Source: Cavia porcellus
Taxonomy: Eukaryota; Chordata; Mammalia; Rodentia; Caviidae
Reading direction: 5' to 3'
Assembly: GCF_034190915.1 (NCBI RefSeq)
Contig: NW_026947502.1
Location: forward strand, 39,958,785 to 40,022,784
Length of the DNA: 64,000 nucleotides
The notes under the pieces are model-generated. The model saw only the letters and a program-made list of their open reading frames with translations, was not told where the DNA came from and did no database searches. This document shows positions 22,767 through 36,000 of this stretch, piece after piece. Every line of letters begins with the position of its first letter. Position 1 is the stretch's first letter. The translations under genes were made by a program, and so were the position numbers.

Positions 22767-24555
22767 CTGTTACTTTTCCAAATAACTGTCATAATTACAA
22801 ATGCATTTTAAGGATGTTCATTAGCAAAATTAAGAGACCTTATTATGCAGCCCCGTGATAAAGTATTAGCTAGTCAGATGTAATTTACTTTAATTGGAAA
22901 AATTTTTACAGTAAAGAACTTCAATTGCACCCTTCTGTAAGAAATAGCTGAGGCCCATTCTCTGGAGAGTGGTTTCAGATACTTACATCTCTGCTATGTA
23001 AAAATAATGACACAGATTTGCTGCTAAGAAATAGCTTACTACAAAGTCATATCTGGATTTGGGGATTATGTCACAAACTTGAACTGAGAATTTTCAAAGG
23101 CAGAATGACAATTAATGAGACTCTTACTCATACAAACTACTATATTTTCTCTATTAAAAACACATATGTCACCACATGTCAAATTTAATAAAATCAACTA
23201 AACAAATTGCATTTTGTACAGAAGTGCCTGTTTTCAGTTGCCATAAACCCACAGCTCAGGGCACAGATGGTATAAGGGTGGATTATGTCCAAATTATTTA
23301 GGAATTGTGTAGTTATTTTTTTTTTTTACTGAATAATTAACATTTTCAATTTTACAATGTTGTAGAATAAGCTGAACCATAACATATTCCATATTTACTA
23401 TTGTTTGAGATAGTAACAAACTTTTCCTGCAGCCTTGCGGAATGTACTAGATAATTAGATAGTTTTAATGAGGTTAATTTTATGCATAGCTATAGCAATC
23501 ATTGTTCATTTTTGGTCCCATATAACTTCCCACACATTTCTATGTTGCAGCCTGTGTATCATGACTGCCAGAAGTAGTATCCAGTCATATTGTGCTACCG
23601 TGCTGTTAACCCACATATAATCCTCTTGTCTTCCCTTATTTAATCTGTTGTAATGAAATAGAATGCAGAGCACAGTAAACTAAACACACTCAGGTACTGC
23701 ATAACCACAATTTGGCCAACTACAAAATATGATAATGATCCCTTAAGATTATAATAGAGCCCCCAATTTTTTGTTATATAGTGATGTCATTATTATCATA
23801 TATCTTCTAATTGTTATAAAATATTTCCAGCAAGACAGCATGTCATATTACTCAGAAAACAACCTCCTCCATCTTGTTTTTGTTTTGACTCTTGGTTATA
23901 TCAAAAGGCCACACTAAGTGACTGACCCACAGCATCAGGATAAATACACTGTGATGTTCACACAATGACTGAATTCTCTAGTAAGGAATTTCTCAGAACC
24001 TATCTCAGTTACTACTTTCCCATCATTGAAGTACAGTCCAGACGTCAAGAAAATCAAAGTCTGAGGAATCCTAAAAGGAGAAATTCTGAGCATTCCTGAC
24101 AAAGAGCTTTCTCGCTGGGCATCTCTTTCTATAAACCTAGATACCCTAACCCAGTCCAGAGGTCAGCCAGCATCGGAAGAATTACACTCTGAATTCAAAC
24201 AGTCATGCTCTGGGAGGCCCTCCTCACTTATGAAAGCCTGATCAGGCACCTTGAAAGATGTATAATATAACTTTATTAAAGTACATTTGGCATTTAAAAA
24301 TCTTTATCTACTTAAAGATTATAACTTGAGATATTAAAGGTGTAACTTGCAGTAGAGCAGGAACAAGGCCTTTGGTTCAAGCCCCAAAACCACCAAAAAT
24401 AAAGATTACAGTTGAGAGATTTTACACATGTTTGCACTCTGGAAGGTGTCATCACATTTAACTTCCCTTGCTCTCTTCTATTAACCGTCCTTCCTCCCCT
24501 CTTTTCCATTCTTCAGGCAATCAACAGATCTGCTTCTGTCCTATAGGTTACTTTT
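22767..24555. other. Gene-free sequence with one SINE relic
   Basis: A possible plus-strand SINE relic ('ggttcaagccccaaaacc') lies at about 24335-24402. Nothing else is recognised. Confidence 0.5.
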
Positions 24556-24559
24556 CATT

Positions 24560-25350
24560 CTCTACAACTTTTTGTAAATAGAACCGTATAATAAGTACTC
24601 TTCGGAAAAGGAGCATTGACTTACTTCGTTAAATATGTTTCTGTGAAATGAAGTATTCATTCACCTCTTGATAGACATTTGAATTTTGGTCAGTTTTTAG
24701 CTATAATGAATAAAGCACTATGAATAGTACACTCATTTTTATGTATACAAATTCTTTCATTTCTCTTGGATAACTATCTGGGTCATCTGAAAAATATGTT
24801 TTGCTTCTGAAGAAATTGGCAAGCTGTTTTCCAAAATGGTTTACCATTTTACATTCCATCAGAAGAGTTTGAAAATATTACTTCATGTGTTTCCTCCCCA
24901 AGCTTTGAAATTGACTTTTTAATATTAATGATTCTCAAGGGTGTATATAAATAGCTCTTTGTGGGTTTTGTTTTAAATTTCCATAGAGGATTATTGATAT
25001 TGCACAACTATCAGAATAACAATATGTTATCTGTACATTTTTTTTAAGTTTGAATCTTTGGACATTCTAAAGTTAGGTTATTTGTTATTAATATAATTTA
25101 CAGGGGTTCTTATTGTGGTTTAGATACAAGTCTTGCCAAGTACATGTTTTGAAAATATATTTTTTCAGCCAGGGACTTTCCTCTTCATTTCTGTGCCATT
25201 ATTTTTTGAAAAATGAACATTTTCATGTTTTCATTTCAATGGAGTACAATTAATAATTTTTCCTATAACCCTTGAATTTGGTGTCCAGTTTAACAAATCT
25301 TTGCCAAACTTGAACAATTATAAAGTTTGTCAGTTAGTGTTGGCATGTAG
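24560..25350 (-). mobile_element. Ancient L1 ORF2/3' relic
   Basis: Plus strand reads as the complement of an old L1 end: 'ttagctataatgaataaagc', 'ctgttttccaaaatggt', 'accattttacattccatc', then 'gacattctaaagttaggt' and 'ccctttgaa'-like blocks in the expected order. Divergence is heavy and edges are uncertain. Confidence 0.65.
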
Positions 25351-25739
25351 TTGTTTTTTTTTTTTTTCATTTGTTTACTTTTAACCTAGTTGAGTACACA
25401 CTTTTAGAGTGCTGGTCTCATATGAAGTTTACAGTGGAGACTTTTTCAATCGAACAGACAGCTCTCTGCATCCTGAAAAGCATTCAACGCAAGTATACAT
25501 GTTCAGTTGTTGGTATTATTGTATTTAACTCTACTATGTTGGTAGTTGTTTTGCATTTGCCCAACCCATTATCCGTTCCCTTTTCTCTGCCTTTCAACCT
25601 TCTTTTGGAGTAAATATTTTTATAATTCTGTTTTTCCCTTATTATTCTGTTAGTTATGTACCTTTGTGGGTGACTTGTTTATGTTGCTAATGTATACATT
25701 GGAGCTTTTAGCAAATCTCTTTAACTCGCTATAATTTAT

Positions 25740-26340
25740 CTTCAGTTAAAATTAACCTTCTTCACATGCAAAAAATTTTTTCTCCATCTCTTCGCTAGTC
25801 ATGAATTTTATTATGTCTTGGGGTATAGTCTGCTAGTCATGAATTCTTTCAGCTTTTTTATCTGAGAAAGGCTTTAACTTATCTTTCCTTTTGAAAGATA
25901 ATTTCATTGGACGTAAAATTCTAGATTGACAGTTTCTTTCTTTTAACACTGACGTCGCTTCGCTTCTTTTCTTGCTTGCATTACTGCTAAGAAAAAGTCT
26001 GCTCTAGCTTATCTTTGCACCTCTATTTTATTTCTCTATTTTGATTTATTTCTTTACCATTTTTCTCTCTATCTTTATTTTTCTCAATACTTTTAAGATT
26101 TTTTCCCCTTACTACTGGTTATAAACAATTTGATTAGAATTTTCACAGCACAATTTTCTCTGTATTCATGTAAATGTTTGTGCGTGTTAAAACCTTGTTG
26201 CATCTCTTAGATATTCAACTTCATCATTTTTATCAAGTCTGGAAAATTTTTGATCATTATATTTTAATTGATGGGTTTGCTTAGTATTCAAACTTTGTGT
26301 TTTATAACACAGTTTTGAGGTATGCAGAAACATGACACTG
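25740..26340 (-). mobile_element. Ancient L1/HAL1-type ORF1 relic
   Basis: Text such as 'ttcattggacgtaaaattct', 'attgacagtttctttc', 'gcttgcattactgctaag' and 'gtctggaaaatttttgatc' matches my memory of mammalian-wide L1/HAL1 ORF1 sequence in antisense. It corresponds in layout to the ORF1 C-terminal half seen at 59.3-59.8 kb. Subfamily is not assigned. Confidence 0.5.
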
Positions 26341-27625
26341 TCCTAACCTGGAAAAGAGTTTTGTCTCTTAAATTTGACTATCCAAAGTACTGTCCAACCC
26401 AGTTTCAAGAAGCCTGTAGGTTTGTTTCCTTGAGGAAGATCAAACAGCCACAAGATCATACCAGAACCAGCTAAATGTCCCTGGAGCCCACAGGACAATT
26501 CACTTCAATGAGAGTCACCCTGAAGTGGCTGCTTCAGGTAAAGGTCACTTTTGTTGGGGCACCTGCCAACTCTGGCTTCTGTGGTCACCCCAAGATGAGA
26601 GACACTAGTCCCTCTTTTCTTTCTCTCCTATCAGTGCAAAGTAAGTTGGGATTCCGCTTGCCAGGATCATGCTGCTGCAGGACACCCTAATAGTCAAGAG
26701 GAACAGGATTGGAGGGCTGTTGTTTCTTTTATCACTCAGTGAAAGTCTCAGGGTGCCGTGGCATGTGTAAATTAATTTGTTATCATCACATTGTTCAGAA
26801 TTCAAAGAAATATAAGATTGAAGATTAAAAGCATCATCAAATTCCAGTTCAAATTGGATAAAATTTTCATTTATCTTTTTTGCCATGCTGTTGAGTCCAT
26901 GTCTGTTCATTGCTGTGTTTCCATTCAATCATTTGGTGAATGTCTTAATGCTTCTATACTCTGTTGGGGTGAGAAATGGTCAAGATATGTCCATCTGAGA
27001 AATGACCAGTTCACTGTTATAGCAGGACATGACTAAGAGTTCTGGGGACACACTTACTGCTTAACTGGCATAAGCTGTAGAGTTATAAATGACCTCAGTC
27101 TCCCAAATATCCTGTCTTGATTGGTGTTTGAGAAATTTCTAATTTTCCTGTCACTTTTTAAAGACCTGGTTAAAATTCACTTTGTCCAAGAACAGTAGCA
27201 TCGTTAGAGGCTAGTCTGTCAAATTATTCCATTAGCACCTAATACCATTAAAAGTATACACAGACCTGAGGGAATGTTTCTAAAGACAGGCAGGTTTGCT
27301 GCCATTAGAAGGGCTGGAATGTGTGATGGGGACAGGGAAATGCTCGGTGCAGATACACGCAATACACAGCAGCCTAAGCATCAGCAGGAAAACTTGCACA
27401 CAAACATTAAAGTAGCTTGGTCAAGCCCACAGCCATGTCAAAGGGCTGTGTCCAAAGCCATATGCTCTTATATCTGCAGCTCTCCAGGGATATGTGAAGT
27501 TATTCTTGTTAGAATATGAAGCAGCATGGGTAAGACTAAACAGTGTTGTTAGACTTCTCAACAGTGTCCTCCATGGTACACATCCTGGCACTAAAAGCCA
27601 GCAGCCACAAAACCAACCAATTCTT

Positions 27626-27662
<37 letters not shown>

Positions 27663-28299
27663 AACTATGGAGGGAAAAGTTTCATCTTAAATTCAAAGAT
27701 GAAAGGCACAATCATCATATATTGAAATATAAGTGCTTACGATTATAATTGAAAAACAGCAGAAATTAGCAAAATAATCCTTTGAAGCAGCTTGCTTTCA
27801 TAAGTGACAAATATTTGTAGAACCTTGAATGCACATTGATTTTTGCATACAAATTTTGTTTGAACATCGATTGGAAAATCCAAATGTCTGTACACAAAAA
27901 GTATTTCCTCCAAAGTGAGAAAAGCCACTATTGAAAGAAGCAAGATCTAATGTATGCACAGCCGGAAAATCCTGAGACCACTTCACTATTTGTTCCACAG
28001 TAATCTACCCTCAGCACCCAACTGCAGAGAGAACGTTCCTCACACAAAATACTGGACTCCACCTTTGCAAATTCTTCTCACAAACTTTAAGTATTCCCTA
28101 CTTAATTTTGATACTGTCAACTGCACACAGTAAATTACCAAGCTGGTAAATTTAACTGTTATTGCTCTATGAATAACATTTCAACATATCACCTGCCTAT
28201 TTTTGACCTCTCATGACAATGAATATTTTAATCCTACTAGTTATCTCTTTTTCAGATTCAAAAATGGGCAAAGGACAGACAGGTATAAGAATGGAAATA
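26341..28299. other. Gene-free intergenic sequence
   Basis: Contains a 35-base A run at about 27627-27661 that creates poly-Lys frames. A few L1-like words occur near 28255-28290. No gene is supported. Confidence 0.5.
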
Positions 28300-28310
28300 A
28301 AAGGGTCCAG

Positions 28311-28643
28311 CAGACGCAGGGATCCCCACCCCAGCCCGGTGAACTCTTTTCTTCGCCTGGGGGTCAGGCTCCAGCTCTCTGTTGCACAAGTCCATCAGAG
28401 GCAGGGACCCCCACCCCAGTCTGGCGAACTCTTTTCCTCACCTGAGGGCCAGGATCCAGCTTCCTGTCAGGTCGAGTGAGTCCACAGGAGGCAGGAGCCC
28501 TGTCCCAGCCCGGTGGAGCTCTCTTCTTTGCCTGGCAACCAGGCCCGGACTTCCTGTCAAGATCAGTGAGTAAGGAGGGGCCAGAGAATTCCATCCCAGC
28601 CTGGCTGACCTCTCTCCCTCACCTGGAACAACACTGAAAGCTG
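28311..28643 (+). promoter_or_regulatory. Tandem L1 promoter monomers
   Basis: Four GC-rich units of about 70-89 bp (starts near 28311, 28396, 28485, 28574), each with a 'ccccagcccggtg'-type block, a 'ctctttt/ctcttct' block, 'cctgg' and an end such as 'cttcctgtcaggtcgagtga'. Repeated 5'UTR monomers acting as promoter are known from rodent L1 families. Confidence 0.75.
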
Positions 28644-28678
28644 GAAAATATAGGAAAATGACAAAATGAAAGACCAAA

Positions 28679-28870
28679 ATGCAGTCTCAAACATCCAGCC
28701 CATCCCAAGAAAGCCAAGGAGCCATGTGCATAGAAGAAAATACATGCCACATAACTGAAATACCTGAAATAATAGTAACTGAAATAAAGAAGCAACTTTG
28801 GGAAGCCTTAAAGGAATTCAAACTAGAAATAATCTCTCAGGTAAAAGAAGAAATGTCAAAGAACAGCTGA
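28679..28870 (+). pseudogene. L1 ORF1 N-terminal fragment
   Basis: Open for 63 codons and rich in Glu, Lys and Ile, like the start of ORF1p before the coiled coil. The stop is at 28868-28870 and the remainder of ORF1 (coiled coil, RRM, C-terminal domain) is absent. The next recognisable L1 text is ORF2, so about 0.9 kb of ORF1 plus early ORF2 is missing. Confidence 0.65.
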
Positions 28871-28879
28871 AAAACAAAT

Positions 28880-29240
28880 ACAACTTACCAAAATCTGTGG
28901 GATGCTGTCCTCAGAAGAAAATTTATTGCACTGAGTTCCTACATTAAGAAAGCAAAAGGAACACAAATAAATAACCTGACGCTACACCTCAAACATCTAG
29001 AAAAACAAGAGAAAGTCAAGACCAAAGCAAAAGAAGGGAAGAAATTATAAAAATCAGAGTACAAATTAATTCAATAGAGACTAGGAAAACAATCCAAAGA
29101 ATCAATGAATCAAAGAGTTGGTTCTTTGAAAGAATAAATAAAATTGATAAGCCCCTAGCCCATTTATTTAAAAAAGGGAAGAAAAAGCTCAAATTCATGC
29201 AATAAGGAATGTAAAAGGTAAAATCACTACAGACTGTAGA
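28880..29240 (+). repeat. Displaced ORF2 segment, partner of 29740-30105
   Basis: This 360-bp block (landmarks 'cctgacgctacacctcaaac', 'aagaattg'-like breaks, 'ttggttctttgaaagaataa', 'attgataagcccctagcc') is repeated at 29740-30105. In normal ORF2 the block belongs after the endonuclease, yet this copy lies before it. The two copies differ by scattered substitutions and short indels. Confidence 0.85.
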
Positions 29241-29244
29241 AATA

Positions 29245-29615
29245 CTACACCAAATTCCAGAGCACCCAGTTATATGAAACAAGTATTAACAGAAATGAAA
29301 AATCAAATTACCAGTAACACAATTGTAACAGGTGACCTTAATACACCATTGACACCAAGGGACAGGTCAACCAGACAGAAAATCAGCAAAGAAATAACAG
29401 AACTGAATCACACGTATGAACAAATGCACTTGACAGACATATACAGAGTGTTGCATCCAACAAAATCAGAATACACAATCTTCTCAGCAGTACGTGGGTC
29501 ATTTGGTAAAATAGACCATATAATAGACAGAACATATTTAAATAAATGCAAAAGAGTTGAAATTAACCCTTGCATGTTATTGGATTATAGCTCTTTGAAA
29601 TTAGAAATTGATTAG
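29245..29615 (+). pseudogene. L1 ORF2 endonuclease C-terminal part
   Basis: Open frame 29274-29615 has TIVTGDLNTPLTPRDR, DIYRVLHPTKSEYTIFSA and GKIDHII motifs of the L1 apurinic-type endonuclease. The GDLN Asp-Asn pair and the KIDH motif with Asp-His are kept; residues before it, including the N-terminal catalytic part, are missing. Confidence 0.85.
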
Positions 29616-29739
29616 TAAGATACTGCAAAAACCCACAAACACATGGAAACTGAATAACACACTCTTGAGTAATCAGTGGTTCACAGGGGAAATTAAGGAA
29701 ATAATTTAACAATATCTACAAGAAAATGAAGATAACAAT

Positions 29740-31135
29740 AAAACTTACTGTGGGAAGCAATGAAAACCATCCTCAGAGGAAAATTTTTTGCACTGAATTC
29801 CCACATCAGGAAAACAGAATGAATACAATAAATAACCTGATGCTACACCTCAAACAGCTAGAAAAAGAATAGCAAGTCAAGCCCAAAGCCAAAAGAAGAG
29901 AGGAAATTATAAAAATCAGAGCAGAAATCAACGCAATAGTGACTAAGAAAACAATCCAAAGAATCAACGAATCAAAAAGTTGGTTCTTTGAAAGAATAAA
30001 TAAAATTGATAAGCCCCTAGCCAACCTTATTTTAAAAAGGGAAGAAAAAGCTCAAATTCATGCAATACGGAATGAAAGAAGAGAAATCATTACAGACCCT
30101 ATAGAAAGACAGAAAATCATCAATACCTATTTTGAAAACCTCTACTCTCAAAGGTTTGATAACGCAGAGGAAATGGACAGATACCTAGAAGCATACGAAG
30201 TACCAAAGCTCGATCATGAAGATATAAAACTACGGAATAACCCAATTTCTATTAATGAAATTGAAAATATAATTAAATCCAGACAGACTCACTGCCTAAT
30301 TCTACAAGAAATACAAAGAAGGCCTAATGCCAACACTCCTCAAACTCTTCAATGAAATTGAAAGGGAAGCAATCCTTCCTAAATTGTTCCTAGAAGCAAG
30401 TATTACTCTACTACCAAAACCTGAGAAGGACCCAACTGAAAAAGAAAACTACAGACCAATCCCCCTAATGAACACAGATTCAAAAATCCTCAATAAAATA
30501 TTGGCAAATAGGAAGTAGCAAATCATCAACAAGATCATACACCATGACCAAGTGGGATTCATCCCAGGCATGCAGGGATGGTTCAATATACATAAATCAA
30601 TAAATGTAATACACCATATCAATAGAGCCAAAAGTAAGAACCACATGATCATTTCTATAGATGCAGAAAAAGCTTTTGATAAGGTCCAACATTCATTCAT
30701 GATAAGAATCTTGCAGAATACTGGAATAGATGGTCTTTACCTCAATATAATAAAGGCCATCTATGACAAACCAACAGCCAATATCATACTAAATGGCCAA
30801 AAATTGAAGGCCTTTACTTTAAAATGAGGCACAATACAAGGATGTCCCTTATCACCGCTCCTATTTAATATAGTGCTGGAAATACTAGCCAGAACAATTA
30901 GACAAGAGAGAGAAATAAAAGGCATAAATATAGGAAAAGAAGAAGTTAAGCTATCATTATTTGCAGATGACATGATACTCTGTATAGAAGATCCCCAAAG
31001 CTCTATTGAAAGACTGCTAGATATAAATAAATTCAGTAATGTAGCTGGATATAAAATCAATACTCAAAAATCAATAGCATTCCTATACACTAACAACAAA
31101 GTCATAGAGAAACCACACCCTTTACAATAGCAACC
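29740..31135 (+). pseudogene. L1 ORF2 reverse transcriptase
   Basis: Pieces in three frames: WFFERINKIDKPLANLI (about 29980), [20 protein letters not shown] (about 30400), [19 protein letters not shown] (about 30560), [10 protein letters not shown] (about 30660), [18 protein letters not shown] (about 30840) and the active box FADDMIL at 30960-30980. The catalytic Asp pair is intact. A stop after AFTLK and frame changes near 30330 and 30520 make it non-functional. Target-primed reverse transcription is the family role. Confidence 0.92.
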
Positions 31136-31167
31136 AAAAAAAAAAGAAATATCTAGGAATTACTCTC

Positions 31168-32667
31168 ATGAAAGAAGTGAAAGACCTGTACAAGGAAAAT
31201 TATAATACACTGAAAAATGAAATTGAAGATGATCTCAGAAAATGGAAAGACATCCCTTGCTCATGGATAGGAAGAATAAATATTGTGAAAGCGGCCATTC
31301 TCCCAAAACTTTTATACAGATTCAATGCAATCCCGATAAAAATACCATCAACATACCTCACAGAACTTGAGAAATCACTCCTAAAATTCATCTGGAGCAA
31401 GAAGAGACCTAGAATAGCAAGGACAGTTCTAAGCAGCAAAGGCAAGGCAGGAGGTATCACAATCCCTAACTTGAAGTTATACTACAAAGCAACAGTAGCA
31501 AAATCAACATGGTACTGGAACCAAAACAGAGCTGAAGATCAGTGGAATAGATTAGAAGATACAACCACAACTACAAACACACTCAACCACCTTATCTTTG
31601 ATAAAGGGGCCAAACATGTTCACTGGGAGAACGACAGTCTCTTTAATAAATGGTGTTGGAAAAACTGGCTCTCCATATGCTGAAAACTAAAACTAGACCC
31701 ATGCCTATCACCATGTACTACAATAAAATCTAAATGGATCAAAGATCTAAATATTAAAACAGAAACACTAAATCTGTTGGAAGACAAATGGGTAAAAACC
31801 TTGAAGATATAGGAGTAGGTAGAGAATTCATGAACAGGACTCAAATCGCATGGGAAATACTTCCCAGAATCAATAACTGGGACCACTTCTTATTAAAAAA
31901 TTTCTGCACGTCAAAAGAAATCTCCAGCATAGTGAAAAGAAAACCCACAAACTGGGGAAAAAATCTTAGTGAACTGCCCCTCAGACAAAGGACTTCTGTC
32001 TAAAACATATAAAGAATTAAAAAAAAATCAGACCCCAAAATTCAAAGACCCTATCCAAAAGTGGGCATCTGAGATGAATAAACAATTCTCTGATGAAGAA
32101 ATACATACGGCAAATGAATATATGACGAAATGTTCATCATCATTAGTCATTAGAGAAATGAAAATTAAAACCACACTGAGAGATCATCTCACTCCTGAAA
32201 GAATGGCCAAGATCAAGAAAACCACCAACAATAAATGCTGGAGAGGCTGTCAGGAAAAAAGAACTCTCCTGCACTGTTTGTGGGAATGTAGACTAGTGCA
32301 AACATTGTGGAGGTCAGTTTGGAAATTTCTCAGAAAACTGGGACTGGAAGCCCCATTTGACCCAGCTATACCACTTCTAGGCATATTTCCAGAAGAACTG
32401 AAAGCATCATACCACAGTGATATATGTGCACCCATGTTTATAGCAGCACAATTTGTAATAGCCAGATCTTGGAAACAACCTAAGTGTCCATCAACTGAAG
32501 AATGTATAAAAAAGTTGTGGTATTTTTATACAATGGAGTACTACTCAGCTATAAAGAATGATCACATTGAGACATTTATAAATAAATGGATGCAGCTTGA
32601 GACCATACTCATAAGTGAAATAAATCAAACTCACATGTATAAATACCGAATAGTTTCCCTAGTGTAA
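31168..32667 (+). pseudogene. L1 ORF2 C-terminal region
   Basis: Two long open pieces (31168-31683 and 31969-32667) joined by a broken stretch. The first has the [20 protein letters not shown] motif, the last has the Cys-rich segment (C at TLLHCLWEC, about 32270) and ends with the MEYYSAIKND motif and a stop at 32665-32667. The last piece is open for 232 codons, the longest frame in the window. Confidence 0.92.
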
Positions 32668-34063
32668 GAAATGATAAGAATACATAAAAATATGTAGTAA
32701 TCATGATTCCCAATCATATTGGTTTGAAACCATATAATGTTTTCACTCATTAACCACAATGGTTTTAACCTGGGTTGTTCAATTTTAGTATCTATGATAG
32801 TACAAATAGCTATTTTGAAGAAAACAACACAACATAAAAGCTAATGCTGATTTAATATCATCTTGTTTTGAAATCCCATCAAGCTGTGGTACATCTGTTT
32901 CCACTGGTTTTAACATGTTGTATCTTACTATATTTCACTATATGCTATAGTATAAACAAAATCCTTTATAGGCAAAAAGATAATAAAGAAACCGTTGTTC
33001 GTTTTCTATTAGCTGGTTCTAAATACCCTGTAATTCTTGCATTTTCTTGAATGGCTTCACACTGTCTTGATATGCTTGATGTTATAGCATATGAAGTTAC
33101 ACTCAAATAATTCAAGGAAAGAGGCACTATGGCAACTACTATTATGTTAGATTATCTCGTGATGAAACACAATGATACTTGAATGGTTCAGTTCTGCCCT
33201 GTGTTGTTCTGTTACAATGTCCTCTCTTATCTCAATCTCCCCCCTGTTTTTAAAATTAATCTATTTTCTCTCTTTTTTTAATTAAGGGAAAACTAAATTA
33301 AAAATAGCGGGACATATTATAGTAACTTTCTTGGTTTTCCTATTAATCTGATTTGAACCCCAGTATTGCTCTCCCCATCTTGTTCTGTCTGATTATTCTA
33401 TATTCTATTTTGTTTGATAGTATCAAGTTTGAGGGTATAGGCAACCACTTTGAAGGCAATAAGATATACTATGATGCCCATTATGGTTTGACTATTATCC
33501 TTTTTTTGAAGTCCTGCAAGGTCTTCATCATAGGTTTTATTGGTCTTGTTCTGTATTGTTTTGATCAATTCTATTACACCTGATGATACAGACAACTCAA
33601 TTTAAAAATAGCCAGAGGCACAATGGTAACCACTTTTGATCACCTGGTATTCTATTTTTGCATCATGTACTATGCCCACCCTTCTGTTCCAACTGACACT
33701 GTTTTGCTTAGTCACATTTGGTTTTATTCTCTTCAAAGAAAGTAATAAGAACCGTGGGAGTAATAAAACCCCAAAAGTCTCATTGTTATTGTAAAAAAGA
33801 GATGAAAGGAAGGTGGACTAAGGGATATAACCGCAGGTACGTTTGAGTATGTAGGATGGAAAACCATATTACTGAGCTTTTGTTGGACATTGAACGGAGC
33901 TGTCTGCAATTTCACTGTATGAATATCTACTTTATATGCTTTAATTTTGTAATTTGGACAACTATTCCTGGGAAGATAATATGTAACCTAATAACTGGTG
34001 ATTTCTTACTGTATATTTTTTTCTTGAAATACTGTATTATTTGTACCCTTTTTTAAAAAAAAG
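32668..34063 (+). repeat. L1 3'UTR built of tandem units
   Basis: 1.4 kb after the ORF2 stop. Degenerate units carry 'cttgttttgaaatccc', 'gatagtac' and 'ggcactatggcaac' words, as in 1-800. The end ('attatttgtaccctttttt') aligns with the end of the inverted 3'UTR at 57951-59275, which sets the limit near 34063. Confidence 0.8.
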
Positions 34064-35470
34064 GATGGAAATAAAGCAGAATACCTCAGCCTGCAATCTT
34101 ACGGCTTATGAACAATTATGGTAAATATTTAGCATTAAAATTTTTAAATTCTTGGTTAGAAACTTGTGGTAAATTAATATTTGTGGCATTTTAAGAAAAC
34201 CTGACTATGACATAACCATGACAAGATTTACTGGCTCTACCCCTCTGCTGTTCTGAGATTATAGTCACTAAATTCATTTGAACTTCAGTTTCCTGATAGA
34301 TCCAAAAAAAGATAGCTTTACTACTCTCGTGAAATTGGTAATATAGGTAAGAGGACTAGGCAATATTTGTGAAAGCAATTAGAAAGGTATTGGACTTGTG
34401 AAAGGGTCTTATGGATGTTAGCTGTTACTGTTACTATCATCATCATTTCCTGAGTACTCATAAAGCATTAGTGACACTAGGAAAATGAAAGCTTTATTTT
34501 GCAATGTCTGTCCCTAAGGACTCTCAGCAACGTGAGGAATAAAAGCCCCACTGGGGAAAAAATGAGGAAGCACAGGCACTGTAGCTTGTAGTTCTGATTA
34601 CTAGCTCAGTAACAGCTCCGAGGAGTCGGGATCAGCTGAAAAATGTCCTTGCTATAATAGGATTCTTGGAAAGGCAGGCACACAAGGCAAGCCCCGAAGA
34701 ATAAGGTTTCAAAAGTCGCTTTAGTGTCAGCCTTTGACATGTGGTTTACAGATGTGTTTTGTTTGGCTTATGCAGTATTTTTTAAACATTTTAATTACTT
34801 GCCAAGATTTAAAATTAACTTAGCATACACCCTGCTTCACCCATCTAAACCTGACAGATTCCCGTTCTGTTTGAATCTGCAAAACCTCATCTGTAGATTT
34901 AACTCCCATTCTCATTGTTACTGGTAACCTAACCGTATGCATTGGTAAATATATTAGAATGATTCATTTTCCTCCTACGGTGTCACAGAATTTTGCCTCA
35001 TGCATACTAACAAGGGTTCATAAAAAATGTTTCTTAAAGTAGTCCTTCTTAGAACCAATTTCTTACCAATTCAGTTTGGACTGAATTCAAGGAAAAATTG
35101 TAAAGCATTGTGATTTCTTCAAATGTTGTCTCTATTGTTTTGTTTTTATTGCACTATAGGATTAGAATTTAATGAACTCTTTTATAAACAGAGAAAGAAA
35201 ATAGTATGAGGCAATACACTGAACAAATATAACAGAATAATTGCAAAACCTTGCACAAAAACAAAAATATGAAAGGCTCAGTATTTATTGGTCTTGGCTT
35301 ACAATGAAAGTACTACCAGCAAGCATTTGGGAAAAAAACTAAGAGAAATAGCAAAGTTTGCATGCACAAGCTGTCCTTTCTCACCCCTATTCAACTCATG
35401 GTTGAAAGATGTACTCTCTAAATGATTAGAGGAGTCAAGAGCATGATGTTCATCATGCAAGGAAACAGGG
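34064..35470. other. Gene-free intergenic sequence
   Basis: No repeat or coding segment recognised between the L1 tail and provirus B. Confidence 0.5.
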
Positions 35471-36000
35471 TGCGCAGGGCCCCCCATTAGGTCCCTCTAC
35501 TTTCCTCAGGTCTCTCACCACTACTCCTGCAAAAAATGAGGAAGTGCTGTGAGCCTGGCTCTGAGCCTCTGATGGAAAAAAAGAAAGTCAGGATCTGGCA
35601 GAAAATGTTAAAGTCACGTGCAGTGAAAATTTATTTAAAGATCAGTAAATGCAGGAAAAAAGCTACCTCACAGCATGGTACACTTGCAAGATAGCAGGAC
35701 TCAAGGGAGTGCCCAGCACAGGACTCAGGATGTGCTATATTTAGAGGATAAACTGATTTCTAAACTTAACTATTTCACTGGCTAATGAACTCTAGGCCAC
35801 TCAGTGTCTCAGCCTTTGTTTCTGGGTAAGGAGAAGGAGCACAGTGGGCTGGGGCGCACAGTAAGTACATGTGATGGTTTCACAAAGGGAAACTTCCACA
35901 AGCACATAGTGCACAGCAAATGCATGGTCACTGTACCATCATCGGCCACTCAGGGTCTGCCCTGTGCTTTCCCTGGCTGGGTCCTTCTAATCTACCGCTA
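35471..36000 (-). repeat. 3' LTR of provirus B
   Basis: Aligns with 41721-42241 through 'cagcctttgtttctgg', 'accatcatcggccac' and 'gcccagcacagga'. The inner edge is marked by a plus-strand 'ctttcccctct', complement of a polypurine tract AGAGGGGAAAG. Minus-strand AATAAA is at about 35632-35637. The outer edge is uncertain by some tens of bases. Confidence 0.75.

Larger units (their letters stand above)
28300..34063 (+). mobile_element. Composite, near full-length-sized L1
   Basis: Plus-strand L1 with promoter monomers, ORF1 start, ORF2 and a long 3'UTR. ORF1 is cut off after about 64 codons, and an ORF2 middle segment follows it before the endonuclease segment, so the element is not collinear. 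Frameshifts and stops break ORF2 into at least six pieces. No clear target duplication was found at either edge. It is either a rearranged single copy or two L1 pieces joined at about 29.24 kb. Confidence 0.85.
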
